From DATBJJ01 sp036556425 (GTDB lineage Bacteria > Acidobacteriota > Vicinamibacteria > Vicinamibacterales > 2-12-FULL-66-21), in the NCBI GenBank assembly GCA_036556425.1, contig DATBJJ010000111.1:6047-70046 (forward strand): a stretch of DNA of 64,000 nucleotides. Direction: 5' to 3'. Positions 18,400 to 27,366 of this stretch are shown here, piece after piece. The notes below the pieces were generated by a model that saw only the letters and a program-made list of their open reading frames with translations, was not told where the DNA came from and did not search any database. Made by a program: the position numbers and the translations under genes. Position 1 is the first letter of the stretch, and each line of letters begins with the position of its first letter.

Positions 18400-21327
18400 T
18401 CAGAACCAGAGCGGACGAGCAGCGGGCTTCAGCGGATGCCGGCGGAGATTCTCGCGGATGTCGCGCTTCAGCGCGGTATCGGGCCGTCCGGCGCGCATCA
18501 ACGGCACCAGATCGTACGCCCGCACTGCGGTCGACACGGAGGCGTCGACCTGCCCGCTTTGGAATTGCGCAATTGCAAGGACTGCCAGGGCGTCAGGATG
18601 TATGCCGCGCGGAAGATCGATAGCGCGGGTCGCGTACGAGAGCGCCAGCTTCGGATCGCGAAGGTCGATCGGCTGCGCCGTCAACAGCAGCCACGCGTAC
18701 TCGGTCGCGCGGCTCGCGACGGCCCCTGGCGCGTCCGCTTGCGCGCGAAGAATCTTGAGCGCGTTGCGCGTCACCCCGCGGGCCTCGTCGACGCGGCCGG
18801 TCTCGACGAGCCACGCGCCGACGTGCGTCGACGCGTAAACGAAGTTGCCTGCGAACTCCGCGTTCGTCGGACGCGACCTGACCAGCGGTTCGCGAAGCGC
18901 CAGCGACTCGCGATAGGCTTTCTCGGCGGACGCTCGATCGCCCACGAGCAGATACGCGTCGCCCTCGTCTTCGGCGACCGCGGCCAAGCGATTTCTGGTG
19001 AGCGCTCCATCCGGTTGAATGCTTCGCTCGCGCTCGTGCATCGCGCGCGCGTTCGCGAGGTCCTTCAACGCCGCTCGCCCTTGCCCTTTCTGAATCGCAA
19101 GGCGGGCGCGCCAGTGATATCCCCACGCGCCCACGCCGTACGACGACTCGGTCATCTTGATGCCTCGCGCGATCCATCCATTGCCTTCGGTTTCGCGTCC
19201 GAGTTGATAGGCAAGATTGCCCATGAACATCAGGCACTGCCCGGGCAGATTCGGGCCGAGGTTCGCGCGCGTTCGAAACTCGTACCCTTGCTGCTGATTG
19301 CTGAGCGCCTCGAGCATCAACGCGCGCGCGGCGATGGGATCCGCGAGGCGGCTCGCAACCGACGCTGCCAGAACGTGCTGCGCCGCCCCGAGACGCGAAT
19401 AGTAGGTTCCCCAAGGAAGGTTGCTGTCGGGTGGCGTGAACAGTTCTTCGATCGCGCGCCGCATCGTCTGCAACGTGGCGAACGCGGCGGCGAAATCGCC
19501 GGTCATCACCATCAGGTCGGCCTCGGAGAGCAGATGGTTTCGGCGCCTGGTGGCGTTCGCCGCCCGGGCCCCGTCGTGAAGCGCTGCGTAGTCCCGCAGG
19601 GACGCCTCGTGCCATCGATGCGCGGACGCGATCTCCTCGAGCCCCGTTTCCGTTTCTCCGACGACGCCGAGAGATTCGGCGATTGACGCGTGGAGGTCGG
19701 CCAATACGTTCGCGCGATCCCAGCGGATCGCCGATGGCCAGTCCTTCGGCGTCTCCAACAGCGCCACGCCGGCGCGGTACATGTCCACCGCACCACGAAA
19801 ATCGCCCAGGTTCGCGTTGCCGTAATAGTCCCCTCGGAGTTGTCCCATCCGGCTGTACGCCTGCGCCAGCTCGAGGCGCAGCGCGGGATCGTCGCCCGCT
19901 TCGCGCGCCAATCCGTCCAAGTATTCGAGCCCGCGTGACAGAACCAATTGGCGCGCGGGAAGCGCGCCGGGCAGGCCATTGTTGATGGCGTCGTGGAGCT
20001 CGAACAACAGCGACCCTGCAACCTTGCGGACGTCGTTGAACCTCCGCTCGGCGCGATTGCGCTCGACGTCCGCACGCGCGCGTTCGACGCGCGCGACGTG
20101 CGCCTGCCAGAGCGCGGTCAGCACGCCTGCGCCGACGGAGAGAACGACGGTCACTACAACGGCGGCCGCAAGACGATGCCGCCGCATGAACTTCGCGGCC
20201 CGATACGCCGATGAAATCCGCCGCGCCGTGACGGGCCGGCCGGCCAAGTAGCGCTGCAGATCCGCGGACATGGCCTCGACGGACGTATAGCGCTGCGCGG
20301 GCTCCTTCTCGAGCGCCTTCAGCACGATCGCATCGAGATCGCCGTCGAGTTGTTTTCGCAGCGGCGAGCCGGCCGGAACGGCAACGCTCGGCCGCTCCAC
20401 GTCTTGATCGCATACCGCGCGGACGATCTCCTCGTTCGACCCGGTCTTCAACCGATAGGGTCGTTGTCCGGTGAGCAGCACGAACAACAGCGCGCCCAGT
20501 GCGTAGACGTCGCTGGCTGTCGTGATCGCCTCGCCGCGGCACTGTTCGGGGCTCGCGAACTCGGGGGTTAGCACTCGCATGGCGGTCATCGTCATGTCGG
20601 GGCCGTCGGCCGCGAGGTCCTGACTCAGGATCTTGGCGATGCCGAAATCCAGCAGCTTCGGCTGCCCGTCGGACGCGATCAGAATGTTGCTCGGTTTGAG
20701 ATCCCGGTGGACGACCAGGTTCTGATGCGCGTAGTGGATCGCGGTGCAGACGGTTCGAAAGAGCGCCAGCCGCTCGCGGACGCCGAGCGCGCGCGCCTCG
20801 CAGTATTTGTCTATCGGCTCGCCCTCGATGTAGTCCATGACGAGGTACGGCAGGCCGTTCGACGCGGTGCCGCCATCGAGCAGCTTCGCGATGCCCGGAT
20901 GATCGAAGTGCGCGAGGATCTGCCGCTCGTTTCGAAATCGCCGCACGATCGAGTCGGAGTCCATTCCGCGCTTGATGATCTTCAGCGCGACCTTCTTCTT
21001 GAATTCGTCCTCGCGAAACGCGAGATACACCGCGCCCATGCCGCCGCGCGCGATGAGGCGATCGATGCGATACGGTCCGATGCGGGTTGGAAGCTCCGGG
21101 TCGACGCTGGGCGACGGCGAGGCATTCGATGCAAACGCGGGGTGCATGGCCGCCGGCACCTCGAGAAAATCGTCCGGCTGATCCGCGTCCAGCAGAGATG
21201 CGACCTCCTGCTGCAGCGCGCGATCGCCGGCGCAGGCCCGTTCGAGGAACGCGGGACGCTCGGCCCGGGCGACGTCGACCGCCAGATGGAACAAGGCGCG
21301 CACCTGCTGCCAGCGCTCGGGCGTCAT
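18400..21327 (-). CDS. membrane-anchored Ser/Thr protein kinase with C-terminal TPR-like region
   Basis: A 975-residue receptor-type kinase. A conserved N-terminal cap (WQQVRALFHLAVDVA, EVASLLDAD) is followed by a PknB-like kinase domain at about 83-350. The kinase has glycine loop ARGGMGAVYLAF, ATP lysine K116 (VALKI), HRDLKPSN at 207-214, DFG at 227-229 and PEFASPEQ, so it should be active. A single membrane helix lies at about 386-408. The region beyond (about 410-975) is helical with TPR-like repeats (for example ALKDLANARAMHERERS and GDRASAEKAYRESLALREPL) and should be on the other side of the membrane. ATG 21327 overlaps the TGA of the sigma factor gene. Sigma factor plus kinase pairing of this kind is typical of ECF groups regulated by phosphorylation. 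Confidence 0.92.
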   Translation of the reverse strand: MTPERWQQVRALFHLAVDVARAERPAFLERACAGDRALQQEVASLLDADQPDDFLEVPAAMHPAFASNASPSPSVDPELPTRIGPYRIDRLIARGGMGAVYLAFREDEFKKKVALKIIKRGMDSDSIVRRFRNERQILAHFDHPGIAKLLDGGTASNGLPYLVMDYIEGEPIDKYCEARALGVRERLALFRTVCTAIHYAHQNLVVHRDLKPSNILIASDGQPKLLDFGIAKILSQDLAADGPDMTMTAMRVLTPEFASPEQCRGEAITTASDVYALGALLFVLLTGQRPYRLKTGSNEEIVRAVCDQDVERPSVAVPAGSPLRKQLDGDLDAIVLKALEKEPAQRYTSVEAMSADLQRYLAGRPVTARRISSAYRAAKFMRRHRLAAAVVVTVVLSVGAGVLTALWQAHVARVERARADVERNRAERRFNDVRKVAGSLLFELHDAINNGLPGALPARQLVLSRGLEYLDGLAREAGDDPALRLELAQAYSRMGQLRGDYYGNANLGDFRGAVDMYRAGVALLETPKDWPSAIRWDRANVLADLHASIAESLGVVGETETGLEEIASAHRWHEASLRDYAALHDGARAANATRRRNHLLSEADLMVMTGDFAAAFATLQTMRRAIEELFTPPDSNLPWGTYYSRLGAAQHVLAASVASRLADPIAARALMLEALSNQQQGYEFRTRANLGPNLPGQCLMFMGNLAYQLGRETEGNGWIARGIKMTESSYGVGAWGYHWRARLAIQKGQGRAALKDLANARAMHERERSIQPDGALTRNRLAAVAEDEGDAYLLVGDRASAEKAYRESLALREPLVRSRPTNAEFAGNFVYASTHVGAWLVETGRVDEARGVTRNALKILRAQADAPGAVASRATEYAWLLLTAQPIDLRDPKLALSYATRAIDLPRGIHPDALAVLAIAQFQSGQVDASVSTAVRAYDLVPLMRAGRPDTALKRDIRENLRRHPLKPAARPLWF

Positions 21328-21911
21328 GCGCCGCCCTCCAGCTCGCGCCGGAGCCACGCGCGCGCCATCGCCCAATCGCGCTTCACGGTCGTCTTCGATA
21401 TCGACAGCACTTCCGCCGTTTCCTCGACGGTCAGCCCCGCGAAGAAACGGAGCTCGACGATGCGCGCTTGTTGTGGATCGAGCAGTTGCAAGCGCGTCAG
21501 CGCGTGATCGATGGCTTCGAGATCGATGCCCGGCGAAGCGGCCAGCGCGAGGTCGTCGTGGAGCACGACGCGGTGCGGCGCGCCGCCGCGCTTTTGGCGG
21601 CCGCGTGCGCGCGCGTGCTCGATGAGGATGCGCCGCATCGTCTGCGCCGCAATCGCGCGAAAGTGTGCGCGATTCTTCCAGCCCAGCTCATCCTGCCCCG
21701 CGAGACGGAGATACGCTTCGTGCACCAGGGCCGTCGTCTGAAGCGTGTGATCCGGCCGCTCGCGCCGCAGGTACGCGGACGCGATTCGGTGCAGCTCCTC
21801 GTAGACGATCGGCAGAATTCGCGCGAGCGCGTCCTGATTCCCCTCGCTGGCCTCGCCCAGCAGGCTGTGGAATTGAGCGCGTTCGTGATCAGTACCGTGA
21901 CCCTCGTCCAT
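21324..21911 (-). CDS. ECF RNA polymerase sigma factor
   Basis: A 195-residue extracytoplasmic-function sigma factor. Region 2 spans about residues 35-105 (ILPIVYEELHRIASAYLRRE, TTALVHEAYLRLAGQ, FRAIAAQTMRRILIEHAR), and region 4 about 135-190 (LDPQQARIVELRFFAGLTVEETAEVLSIS with recognition helix KTTVKRDWAMARAWL). The TTALVHEAYLRL and MRRILIEHAR motifs belong to the ECF set that travels with Ser/Thr kinases in Acidobacteria and Planctomycetes. The kinase gene starts inside this stop codon and no anti-sigma factor is adjacent, so kinase phosphorylation is the likely switch (inference). It begins 21 bp after the Tricorn gene on the same strand. Confidence 0.94.
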   Translation of the reverse strand: MDEGHGTDHERAQFHSLLGEASEGNQDALARILPIVYEELHRIASAYLRRERPDHTLQTTALVHEAYLRLAGQDELGWKNRAHFRAIAAQTMRRILIEHARARGRQKRGGAPHRVVLHDDLALAASPGIDLEAIDHALTRLQLLDPQQARIVELRFFAGLTVEETAEVLSISKTTVKRDWAMARAWLRRELEGGA

Positions 21912-21932
21912 TGGAAGCGCAGACTCGACGAA

Positions 21933-24900
21933 TCATTTGCCGTTGGTGTAGGTGCCGCGCTGGGTCTTTCCACGAACGGGATAGGCCGGACGCACGGCTT
22001 TCGGCGGCGGGTTCTTCTTCAAGTCCGCCATCACCAGCTCGATGGCTTTCTCGAGCTGAGGATCGCGGCCGGCGATGACGTCCGCCGGCGTCTGCTCGAT
22101 CTCGACGTCCGGCGGCACGCCCTCGTTCTCGACGATCCAGCCGTCCTCGGGCGACCAGATCGCGAGATTCGGCGCGGTGATCTGCCCGCCGTCCATGAGC
22201 ACCGGGAACCCGAGAATGCCGACGAGCCCGCCCCACGTTCGTTGACCGACGAGCGGTCCCATCTTGTACTTCCGGAACATCCACGGCAGGAGATCGCCGC
22301 CGGATCCGGCGGTCTCGTCGATGATCATCGCCTTCGGTCCCTGAATCGACGCGAACGGCGTCTTGAGATCGGCGCCATACCGCATCGCCCAATTCGCGAT
22401 GAACGGACGCCGCAGCAGATCGATGTAGTAGTCGGCGACGCTGCCGCCGGCGTTGAACCGCTCGTCGACGATGATCGCCTCCTTGTGGACCTGCGGGTAG
22501 AAGTAGCGCTTGAAGTACGCATGGCCGCCGCCGCCGGTGTTGGGCACGTAGACATAGGCCACGCGGCCGCCCGTCGCTTTGTCGACCTTCTTCAGGTTGC
22601 CCTCGACCCAGTCGCGATTGCGGAGCGCGGCTTCACTCGTCACCGGAACGACCTGCACCGTGCGCGATCCCGATCCGTCGGCGTTGGGCCCGAGCGTGAG
22701 CTCAACGATCTTTCCCGCGGTGTTCTCGAACAGACTGTAGACGTTCGTCGGCGGCCGGAGATCGCGTCCGTTCACCGCGATCACGTACTCGCCCGCCTTC
22801 GCGTTGACGCCCGGCTCGGTGAGCGGCGCGCGAAGCTGCGGGTTCCAGTTCAGGCCGCCGAACACCTTCTTCAGTCGGTACCGGTTGTTCGCGATCTCGT
22901 AGTCCGCACCGAGGAGCCCTCCGGGAACGGTGCGCGGCTCGGCAAGGCTGTCGCCGCCGCCGACGTTGTGGTGGCCGACCGACAGCTCGCTCGACATCCA
23001 CTGCAGCACGCGGTTCACGTCGGCGCGCGTCGCCGCATGCGGCAGGAATTCCGCGTACTTGGTTCGCTGCGCGTCCCAGTTCACGCCGTGCATGTTCGGC
23101 GCGTAGAAGTAGTCGCGGTTGATCCGCCAGGCCTCGTCGAAGATCTGCTTCCACTCGGCGCGCGGGTCGATGCGCACTTCGATCGCATCGACGCCAATAC
23201 GTCCCTCCGACGGCGTGATGGCTTTTGTCGTCGCCACGATCGACCACGCATTGCCGTTGCGGTAGAGGAGCTTCTTGCCGTCGGCCGACACGACGTAATT
23301 CGTCGCTTCGGGCACGAGCGTTTCGTTCTTGCGCGTGTTCAGGTCGTACCGGTTCAGCGAGGTCTTTCCGTCGACGGTCTTGAGGTAGTAGATCTGACCC
23401 GCGGCGCCCGTCTGCAAGTTGGACAGGTCCGCCGGCGTGATCGGCAGATCGAGGATGCGGTATTCGAGCCCCTCGAGATCGATCCTGAACGGGGCATCCT
23501 TCTTCGCCGGCGCTTTTTCTTCCGGCGTTGGCGCGGTTGGCTTCTCTGTCTTGTCCGCCGCCTTGTCAGCCGGCTTCTCGTCGGCCTTCTTGTCGTCCGC
23601 CGGCTTTTCTTCGTCGCTCTCGCGCGCGAGCGGCGACACCACGTCGTTGGGCAGCACGACGAGATAGATGCCCGACGTCGTTCGCATGTCGGCGTTCGAC
23701 TGCGCGAACCAATCGTTCCCCGGCCCCGCGTCGGTCGACGCGAAGAAATAGAGGTATTTCCCGCCGCGATCGAAGACCGGGTTGTTCACGTCGCTGAGCC
23801 CGTCGCTCACTTGAAACGACTTGTCCTGCAGGGTGGAGTGCACGTAGACGGTCGTGATCATCGCCGGGTTGTCCATCGCGTACGCGAGCCAGTTCGAGTC
23901 GGGCGACCACGCGTAGCTGATGCTGATGACGGGCGAATAGATCGGCTGCGACGCGACCTTCTTCGACACGCCGCTCTTCACGTCGAGCCAGAACACCGAC
24001 TGCGAGTTGTCGAAGTAGGCGATTTTCTGAGAGTCCGGCGACCATACCGGCAGGCTGTAGAAGCCTTCGCCCGAGACCTTGATCGCGCGCGGCTCGCCCT
24101 TGCCGTCCTGCGCGCCGATGTAGAGCTGATACTCGCCCGACTTGTCGGAGAACCACGCGATCGAGCGGCCGTCCGGCGACCACGCCGGGAATCGATCGTG
24201 CGCGGCGACGCTGTTCGTGAGGTTGCGCACGTCCCCTTTCTCGGCGGGCACGGTCACGATCTCGCCGCGGAATCCGAACGCGGCGCGCACGCCTGTCGGC
24301 GACAGCGTGGCCTCGCGAATCCATCGCGCACCTTTTGCAAACCGCGCGCGCGTCTCGCGCAGATCCGATGCGACGGCTATCGACAGCTTCCGGCTCGCGC
24401 CGGACTGCGGATCGAGAACGTGCAGCACGCCGGCCTGCTCGTACACGATGCGCCCGGCGCCCGATGACGCGGTGAGCACCGGGAAGTCCGAGTGCTGCGT
24501 GACCTGGCGAACCTGCTTCGTCTTGGCGTCGTAGGCGAAGATGTTGAACTCGCCGCTGCGATCCGATCGGAAGTAAACCGTGTCGCCAATCCACATCGGA
24601 TCGGTGTCGTTCGCGCGCGAGGCCGGCTGCGGGATCTTCTCGATCGCGTATCCCTTCGTGTTGAACAGCCACAATCGCGACACGGTCCCGCCGCGGTACA
24701 GCTTCCACTGTTGAAAGCGCGGCCCGAGCGGGTTGTACGCGATGCGCTGACCATCGGGCGAATAGGTTCCGCGCGCCGCGTTCGGAATCGGCAGCGCCTC
24801 TTCCATCCCGCCTTGAACCGGTACGGTGAAGAGCTGCGCGTAGCGTCCGGTATACGTTGCCCGCTGCGAGGTGAACAACACGCCCTTGCCGTCCGGCGTA

Positions 24901-25289
24901 AAGCCCTGCACCACGTCGGCGACGGGATGCCACGTCAGGCGCGTCGGCGCGCCGCCGGTGACCGGCACGGTGAAGACATCCGTGTTGCCGTCGTACTGCG
25001 CGCTGAACGCGATCGTTCGGCCGTCGGGCGAGAACGCCGGATTCGATTCGACGCCGTCGTCAGCCGTCAAGCGCCTGACATTGGTTGGATTGCCGCTCCC
25101 GTTGAGATCGGCGGCGTAGAGGTCGCCGCCGTAGATGAACGCGAGATGGCTCGCGCTGATCGCCGGCTGGGTCAGGAGCTTCGTGTCGGCGGGATCGACG
25201 CGCGCCACGACGGTGGACGTGGGGCCCACGCCGACGAACAGCACGAGAACGGCGAGCGAAACGGTTCGAAGTCTTCGCAGTGTTCGCAT
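21933..25289 (-). CDS. Tricorn-type S41 serine protease, exported
   Basis: A 1118-residue protease with an N-terminal signal sequence (LRTVSLAVLVLFVGVG). Residues about 35-640 form two propellers rich in PD40 repeats (SNPAFSPDGRTIAFSAQ, FPAWSPDGRSIAWFS, LPVWSPDSQKIAYFD). A charged linker (DEEKPADDKKADEKPADKA) lies inside the second propeller. The Tricorn core domain (IFDEAWRINRDYFY, HGVNWDAQRTKYAE), a PDZ domain (about 830-900) and the S41 protease follow. Catalytic candidates are His in ELSVGHHNVG, Ser in ETAGSGGDLLPW (about residue 996) and Glu in ENEGVPPD. Archaeal Tricorn is cytoplasmic and processes proteasome peptides; the signal peptide here indicates a periplasmic homologue. It is the first gene of the run leading into sigma factor and kinase. 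Confidence 0.93.
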   Translation of the reverse strand: MRTLRRLRTVSLAVLVLFVGVGPTSTVVARVDPADTKLLTQPAISASHLAFIYGGDLYAADLNGSGNPTNVRRLTADDGVESNPAFSPDGRTIAFSAQYDGNTDVFTVPVTGGAPTRLTWHPVADVVQGFTPDGKGVLFTSQRATYTGRYAQLFTVPVQGGMEEALPIPNAARGTYSPDGQRIAYNPLGPRFQQWKLYRGGTVSRLWLFNTKGYAIEKIPQPASRANDTDPMWIGDTVYFRSDRSGEFNIFAYDAKTKQVRQVTQHSDFPVLTASSGAGRIVYEQAGVLHVLDPQSGASRKLSIAVASDLRETRARFAKGARWIREATLSPTGVRAAFGFRGEIVTVPAEKGDVRNLTNSVAAHDRFPAWSPDGRSIAWFSDKSGEYQLYIGAQDGKGEPRAIKVSGEGFYSLPVWSPDSQKIAYFDNSQSVFWLDVKSGVSKKVASQPIYSPVISISYAWSPDSNWLAYAMDNPAMITTVYVHSTLQDKSFQVSDGLSDVNNPVFDRGGKYLYFFASTDAGPGNDWFAQSNADMRTTSGIYLVVLPNDVVSPLARESDEEKPADDKKADEKPADKAADKTEKPTAPTPEEKAPAKKDAPFRIDLEGLEYRILDLPITPADLSNLQTGAAGQIYYLKTVDGKTSLNRYDLNTRKNETLVPEATNYVVSADGKKLLYRNGNAWSIVATTKAITPSEGRIGVDAIEVRIDPRAEWKQIFDEAWRINRDYFYAPNMHGVNWDAQRTKYAEFLPHAATRADVNRVLQWMSSELSVGHHNVGGGDSLAEPRTVPGGLLGADYEIANNRYRLKKVFGGLNWNPQLRAPLTEPGVNAKAGEYVIAVNGRDLRPPTNVYSLFENTAGKIVELTLGPNADGSGSRTVQVVPVTSEAALRNRDWVEGNLKKVDKATGGRVAYVYVPNTGGGGHAYFKRYFYPQVHKEAIIVDERFNAGGSVADYYIDLLRRPFIANWAMRYGADLKTPFASIQGPKAMIIDETAGSGGDLLPWMFRKYKMGPLVGQRTWGGLVGILGFPVLMDGGQITAPNLAIWSPEDGWIVENEGVPPDVEIEQTPADVIAGRDPQLEKAIELVMADLKKNPPPKAVRPAYPVRGKTQRGTYTNGK

Positions 25290-25315
25290 TGTGAACCTCG
25301 TGTTTTTGCGGCCTC

Positions 25316-25321
25316 AGTATA
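25316..25321 (-). promoter_or_regulatory. -10 hexamer for the Tricorn gene
   Basis: On the minus strand TATACT lies 27 nt before the ATG at 25289, with GAGG at a normal ribosome-site distance from the start. No clear -35 is seen. It would give a short leader of about 20 nt. Confidence 0.4.
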
Positions 25322-25347
25322 CCGAGGGTCAGCCACCGCCCGCCGAA

Positions 25348-25361
25348 TATACTTCCCTGAG
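25348..25361 (+). promoter_or_regulatory. -10 hexamer immediately before the ATP-grasp start (possible leaderless mRNA)
   Basis: TATACT at 25348-25353 is followed after only 7 nt by the GTG start at 25361, with no Shine-Dalgarno. Transcription starting 7 nt after the hexamer would begin at the start codon. The same spacing recurs at 38893/38902 and 50971/50979. Confidence 0.45.
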
Positions 25362-26551
25362 TGGGCCTGACGTTTCTCTGCATTGCCACCTATCGCAAGG
25401 GCGACGAGTTTCTGCGTGAATGCCGCCGTCGAGGCTGCCGCGTCCTGCTCGTCACCGAGGAAAAGCTGCAGGATTCGGACTGGCCGCGCGACGCGATCGA
25501 CGCGTTCTACTACATCCGGCGCGACATGCCGCTCGGCGACATCCGCAAGGGCGCGGCGCACGTCGCGCGCACGGAGCGGATCGATCGCATCGTCGCGCTC
25601 GACGACTTCGACGTCGAGCTCGCCGCGATGCTGCGCGAGTACCTGTTCGTGCCGGGCATGGGGGAGACGACCGCGCGCGCGTTTCGCGACAAGCTGGCGA
25701 TGCGGCGCCGGGCGCGAAGCGCCGGGCTCCCATGCCCTTCGTTCGTTCACACGCTGAACCACGCGGCCATACGCGAGTGGACGGATTCCGTCGCGCCGCC
25801 CTGGGTGCTAAAGCCGCGCGCGCAGGCCGCGGCCTTGGGCATCAAGAAACTGCAGTCGGCCGACGAGCTCTGGCACGCGCTCGAGACGCTCGGCGACGCG
25901 CGGGCCGATTACGTGCTGGAGCAGTTCATTCCCGGCGACGTCTATCACGTCGATTCGATCGTCTTCGAGCGGCGCGTGCGGTTCGCGATTGCGAGCCGCT
26001 ACGACACGCCGCCGTTCGTCGTCGCGCACGAAGGCGGGATCTTCGTCACGCGCACGCTGCCGCCGCGCGATCCGCGCGTCGTTGCCTTGCAGCAGTTGAA
26101 CGCTCGCGTACTCGATTCCTTCAACCTTCAGCGAGGCGTGTCGCACACCGAATTCATCCGCGCGGCCGACGGGACGATCTACTTCCTGGAGACGTCCGCG
26201 CGCGTCGGCGGTGCGTACATCGTCGACGTCGTCGAAGCGGCCACCGGAATCAACTTGTGGCGCGAATGGGCGCGCGTGGAGATTGCGGGCGAGGACGGCG
26301 CGTACGATCCGCCCGCGCCGCGCGACGCCTGCGGCGGCATCGTTCTGTCGCTCGCGCGGCAGGAAGCGCCCGACATGAGCGCGTATACCGACCCGGAGAT
26401 CCAGGTGCGCGTGCGCAAGCCGCATCACGCGGGCCTGATCGTCGCGTCGACGAACGCCGATCGCGTGACCGAGCTCCTCGCGAGCTACACGAAGCGGTTC
26501 TACGCCGATTTCCACGCGTCGGCTCCGGCACCCGATCGGCCGACTGAATGA
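25361..26551 (+). CDS. ATP-grasp superfamily ligase, substrate unknown
   Basis: A 396-residue protein with an ATP-grasp fold like that of carbamoyl-phosphate synthase and D-Ala ligase relatives. A Rossmann-like N-terminal part (LTFLCIATYRKGDEFLRECR) precedes the grasp domain, which begins at RDKLAMRRRARSAGLPCPSF. Nucleotide-binding segments are PWVLKPRAQAAALGIKKL (the ATP lysine), DYVLEQFIPGDVYHVDSIVF and HTEFIRAADGTIYFLETSAR, the last holding the Glu and Asn/Ser metal-site region. Such stand-alone enzymes join a carboxylate to an amine or thiol. The partner esterase overlaps by 4 nt (ATGA), so the pair probably acts in one small pathway. Substrate cannot be deduced. Confidence 0.87.
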   Translation: MGLTFLCIATYRKGDEFLRECRRRGCRVLLVTEEKLQDSDWPRDAIDAFYYIRRDMPLGDIRKGAAHVARTERIDRIVALDDFDVELAAMLREYLFVPGMGETTARAFRDKLAMRRRARSAGLPCPSFVHTLNHAAIREWTDSVAPPWVLKPRAQAAALGIKKLQSADELWHALETLGDARADYVLEQFIPGDVYHVDSIVFERRVRFAIASRYDTPPFVVAHEGGIFVTRTLPPRDPRVVALQQLNARVLDSFNLQRGVSHTEFIRAADGTIYFLETSARVGGAYIVDVVEAATGINLWREWARVEIAGEDGAYDPPAPRDACGGIVLSLARQEAPDMSAYTDPEIQVRVRKPHHAGLIVASTNADRVTELLASYTKRFYADFHASAPAPDRPTE

Positions 26552-27324
26552 GCGGTGCCGGGCCCCTCCGCCGCGTGTTGAGAGCCGTACGGTCCCCGCA
26601 ACGCGACACCGCGCGCGACATCGATGTGTATCTTCCGCCCTCGTACCGGACGAACAGGCGGCGATATCCGGTCGTGTACATGCAGGACGGACAGAACCTC
26701 GCGGATCCGCATCGCGCGTTCGCCGGCACGTGGGAGCTCGAGCGCGCGATGGCCACGCTCGCGGCGCGCGGCATCGACGTGATCGTCGTGGGCGTGCCCA
26801 ACATGGGCGCCGCGCGCGTCCGCGAGTACACGCCGTTCGTAGACGCGAAGATCGGCGGAGGCGATGGCGACGCCTATCTGGCGTACCTCGAGCGAACCGT
26901 GAAGCCGCTCGTCGATCGCCGTTTCCGCACACGGCCCGAGCGCGAGGCGACCTGCATCTTCGGCTCCTCGCTTGGCGCGCTCATCAGCCTTTACGCGTTC
27001 TTCCGCGCGCCGGAAACGTTCGGCCTTGCCGGCGCCATGAGCCCGTCCATCTGGTTCGCGAGCCGCGCGATGCTCTCGTACGTCGAACGGGCCGCCGCGC
27101 CCGCAGGACGCCTCTACATCGATACGGGGACCGACGAGGGCGGAACCACGCTCAAGGATGCGAGGCATCTCGCAGAGATCCTCGAGCGGAAGGGTTATTC
27201 CGAGGACCGGCTGCGATTCACCGTCGATGCCGGCGGGCGGCACACCGAAGCGGATTGGGCGAAACGTCTCGTGCCCGCGCTCGAGTTCCTCCTCGACGGA
27301 CGCGGATCTCGCAGATCCGCGTGA
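26548..27324 (+). CDS. esterase of the enterochelin-esterase/esterase D type
   Basis: A 258-residue alpha/beta hydrolase without signal peptide. It begins with RDIDVYLPPSYRTNRRRYPVVY and MQDGQNL, typical of the putative-esterase (Fes/IroE-like) family. The nucleophile elbow is GSSLG in IFGSSLGALISLYAFF (about residues 139-143), an acidic candidate lies in YIDTGTDEGG, and the catalytic His is in GGRHTEADWAKR near the C-terminus. Its ATG overlaps the TGA of the ATP-grasp gene. The coupled pair suggests formation and hydrolysis, or formation and processing, of the same amide/ester, but this is inference. Substrates of the family range from siderophores to acyl-glutathione and sugars. Confidence 0.87.
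   Translation: MSGAGPLRRVLRAVRSPQRDTARDIDVYLPPSYRTNRRRYPVVYMQDGQNLADPHRAFAGTWELERAMATLAARGIDVIVVGVPNMGAARVREYTPFVDAKIGGGDGDAYLAYLERTVKPLVDRRFRTRPEREATCIFGSSLGALISLYAFFRAPETFGLAGAMSPSIWFASRAMLSYVERAAAPAGRLYIDTGTDEGGTTLKDARHLAEILERKGYSEDRLRFTVDAGGRHTEADWAKRLVPALEFLLDGRGSRRSA
27302..27320 (+). repeat. inverted repeat at the esterase 3' end
   Basis: GCGGATCT and AGATCCGC (8-bp arms, 3-nt loop) form a perfect hairpin overlapping the last codons of the esterase gene, followed by another GATCCGCGT. There is no run of T after it, so it is not a standard terminator. It may protect the transcript end or be chance in GC-rich coding DNA. Confidence 0.35.
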
Positions 27325-27338
27325 TCCGCGTCTAGCGT

Positions 27339-27358
27339 TAGAATCACCCTTCTGGGGG
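27339..27358 (+). promoter_or_regulatory. promoter and ribosome site of the M16 peptidase pair
   Basis: TAGAAT at 27339-27344 fits a -10 hexamer about 22 nt before the ATG at 27367, and GGGGG at about 27354-27358 is a suitable Shine-Dalgarno. No -35 consensus is visible. Confidence 0.4.
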
Positions 27359-27366
27359 TTGACAGT

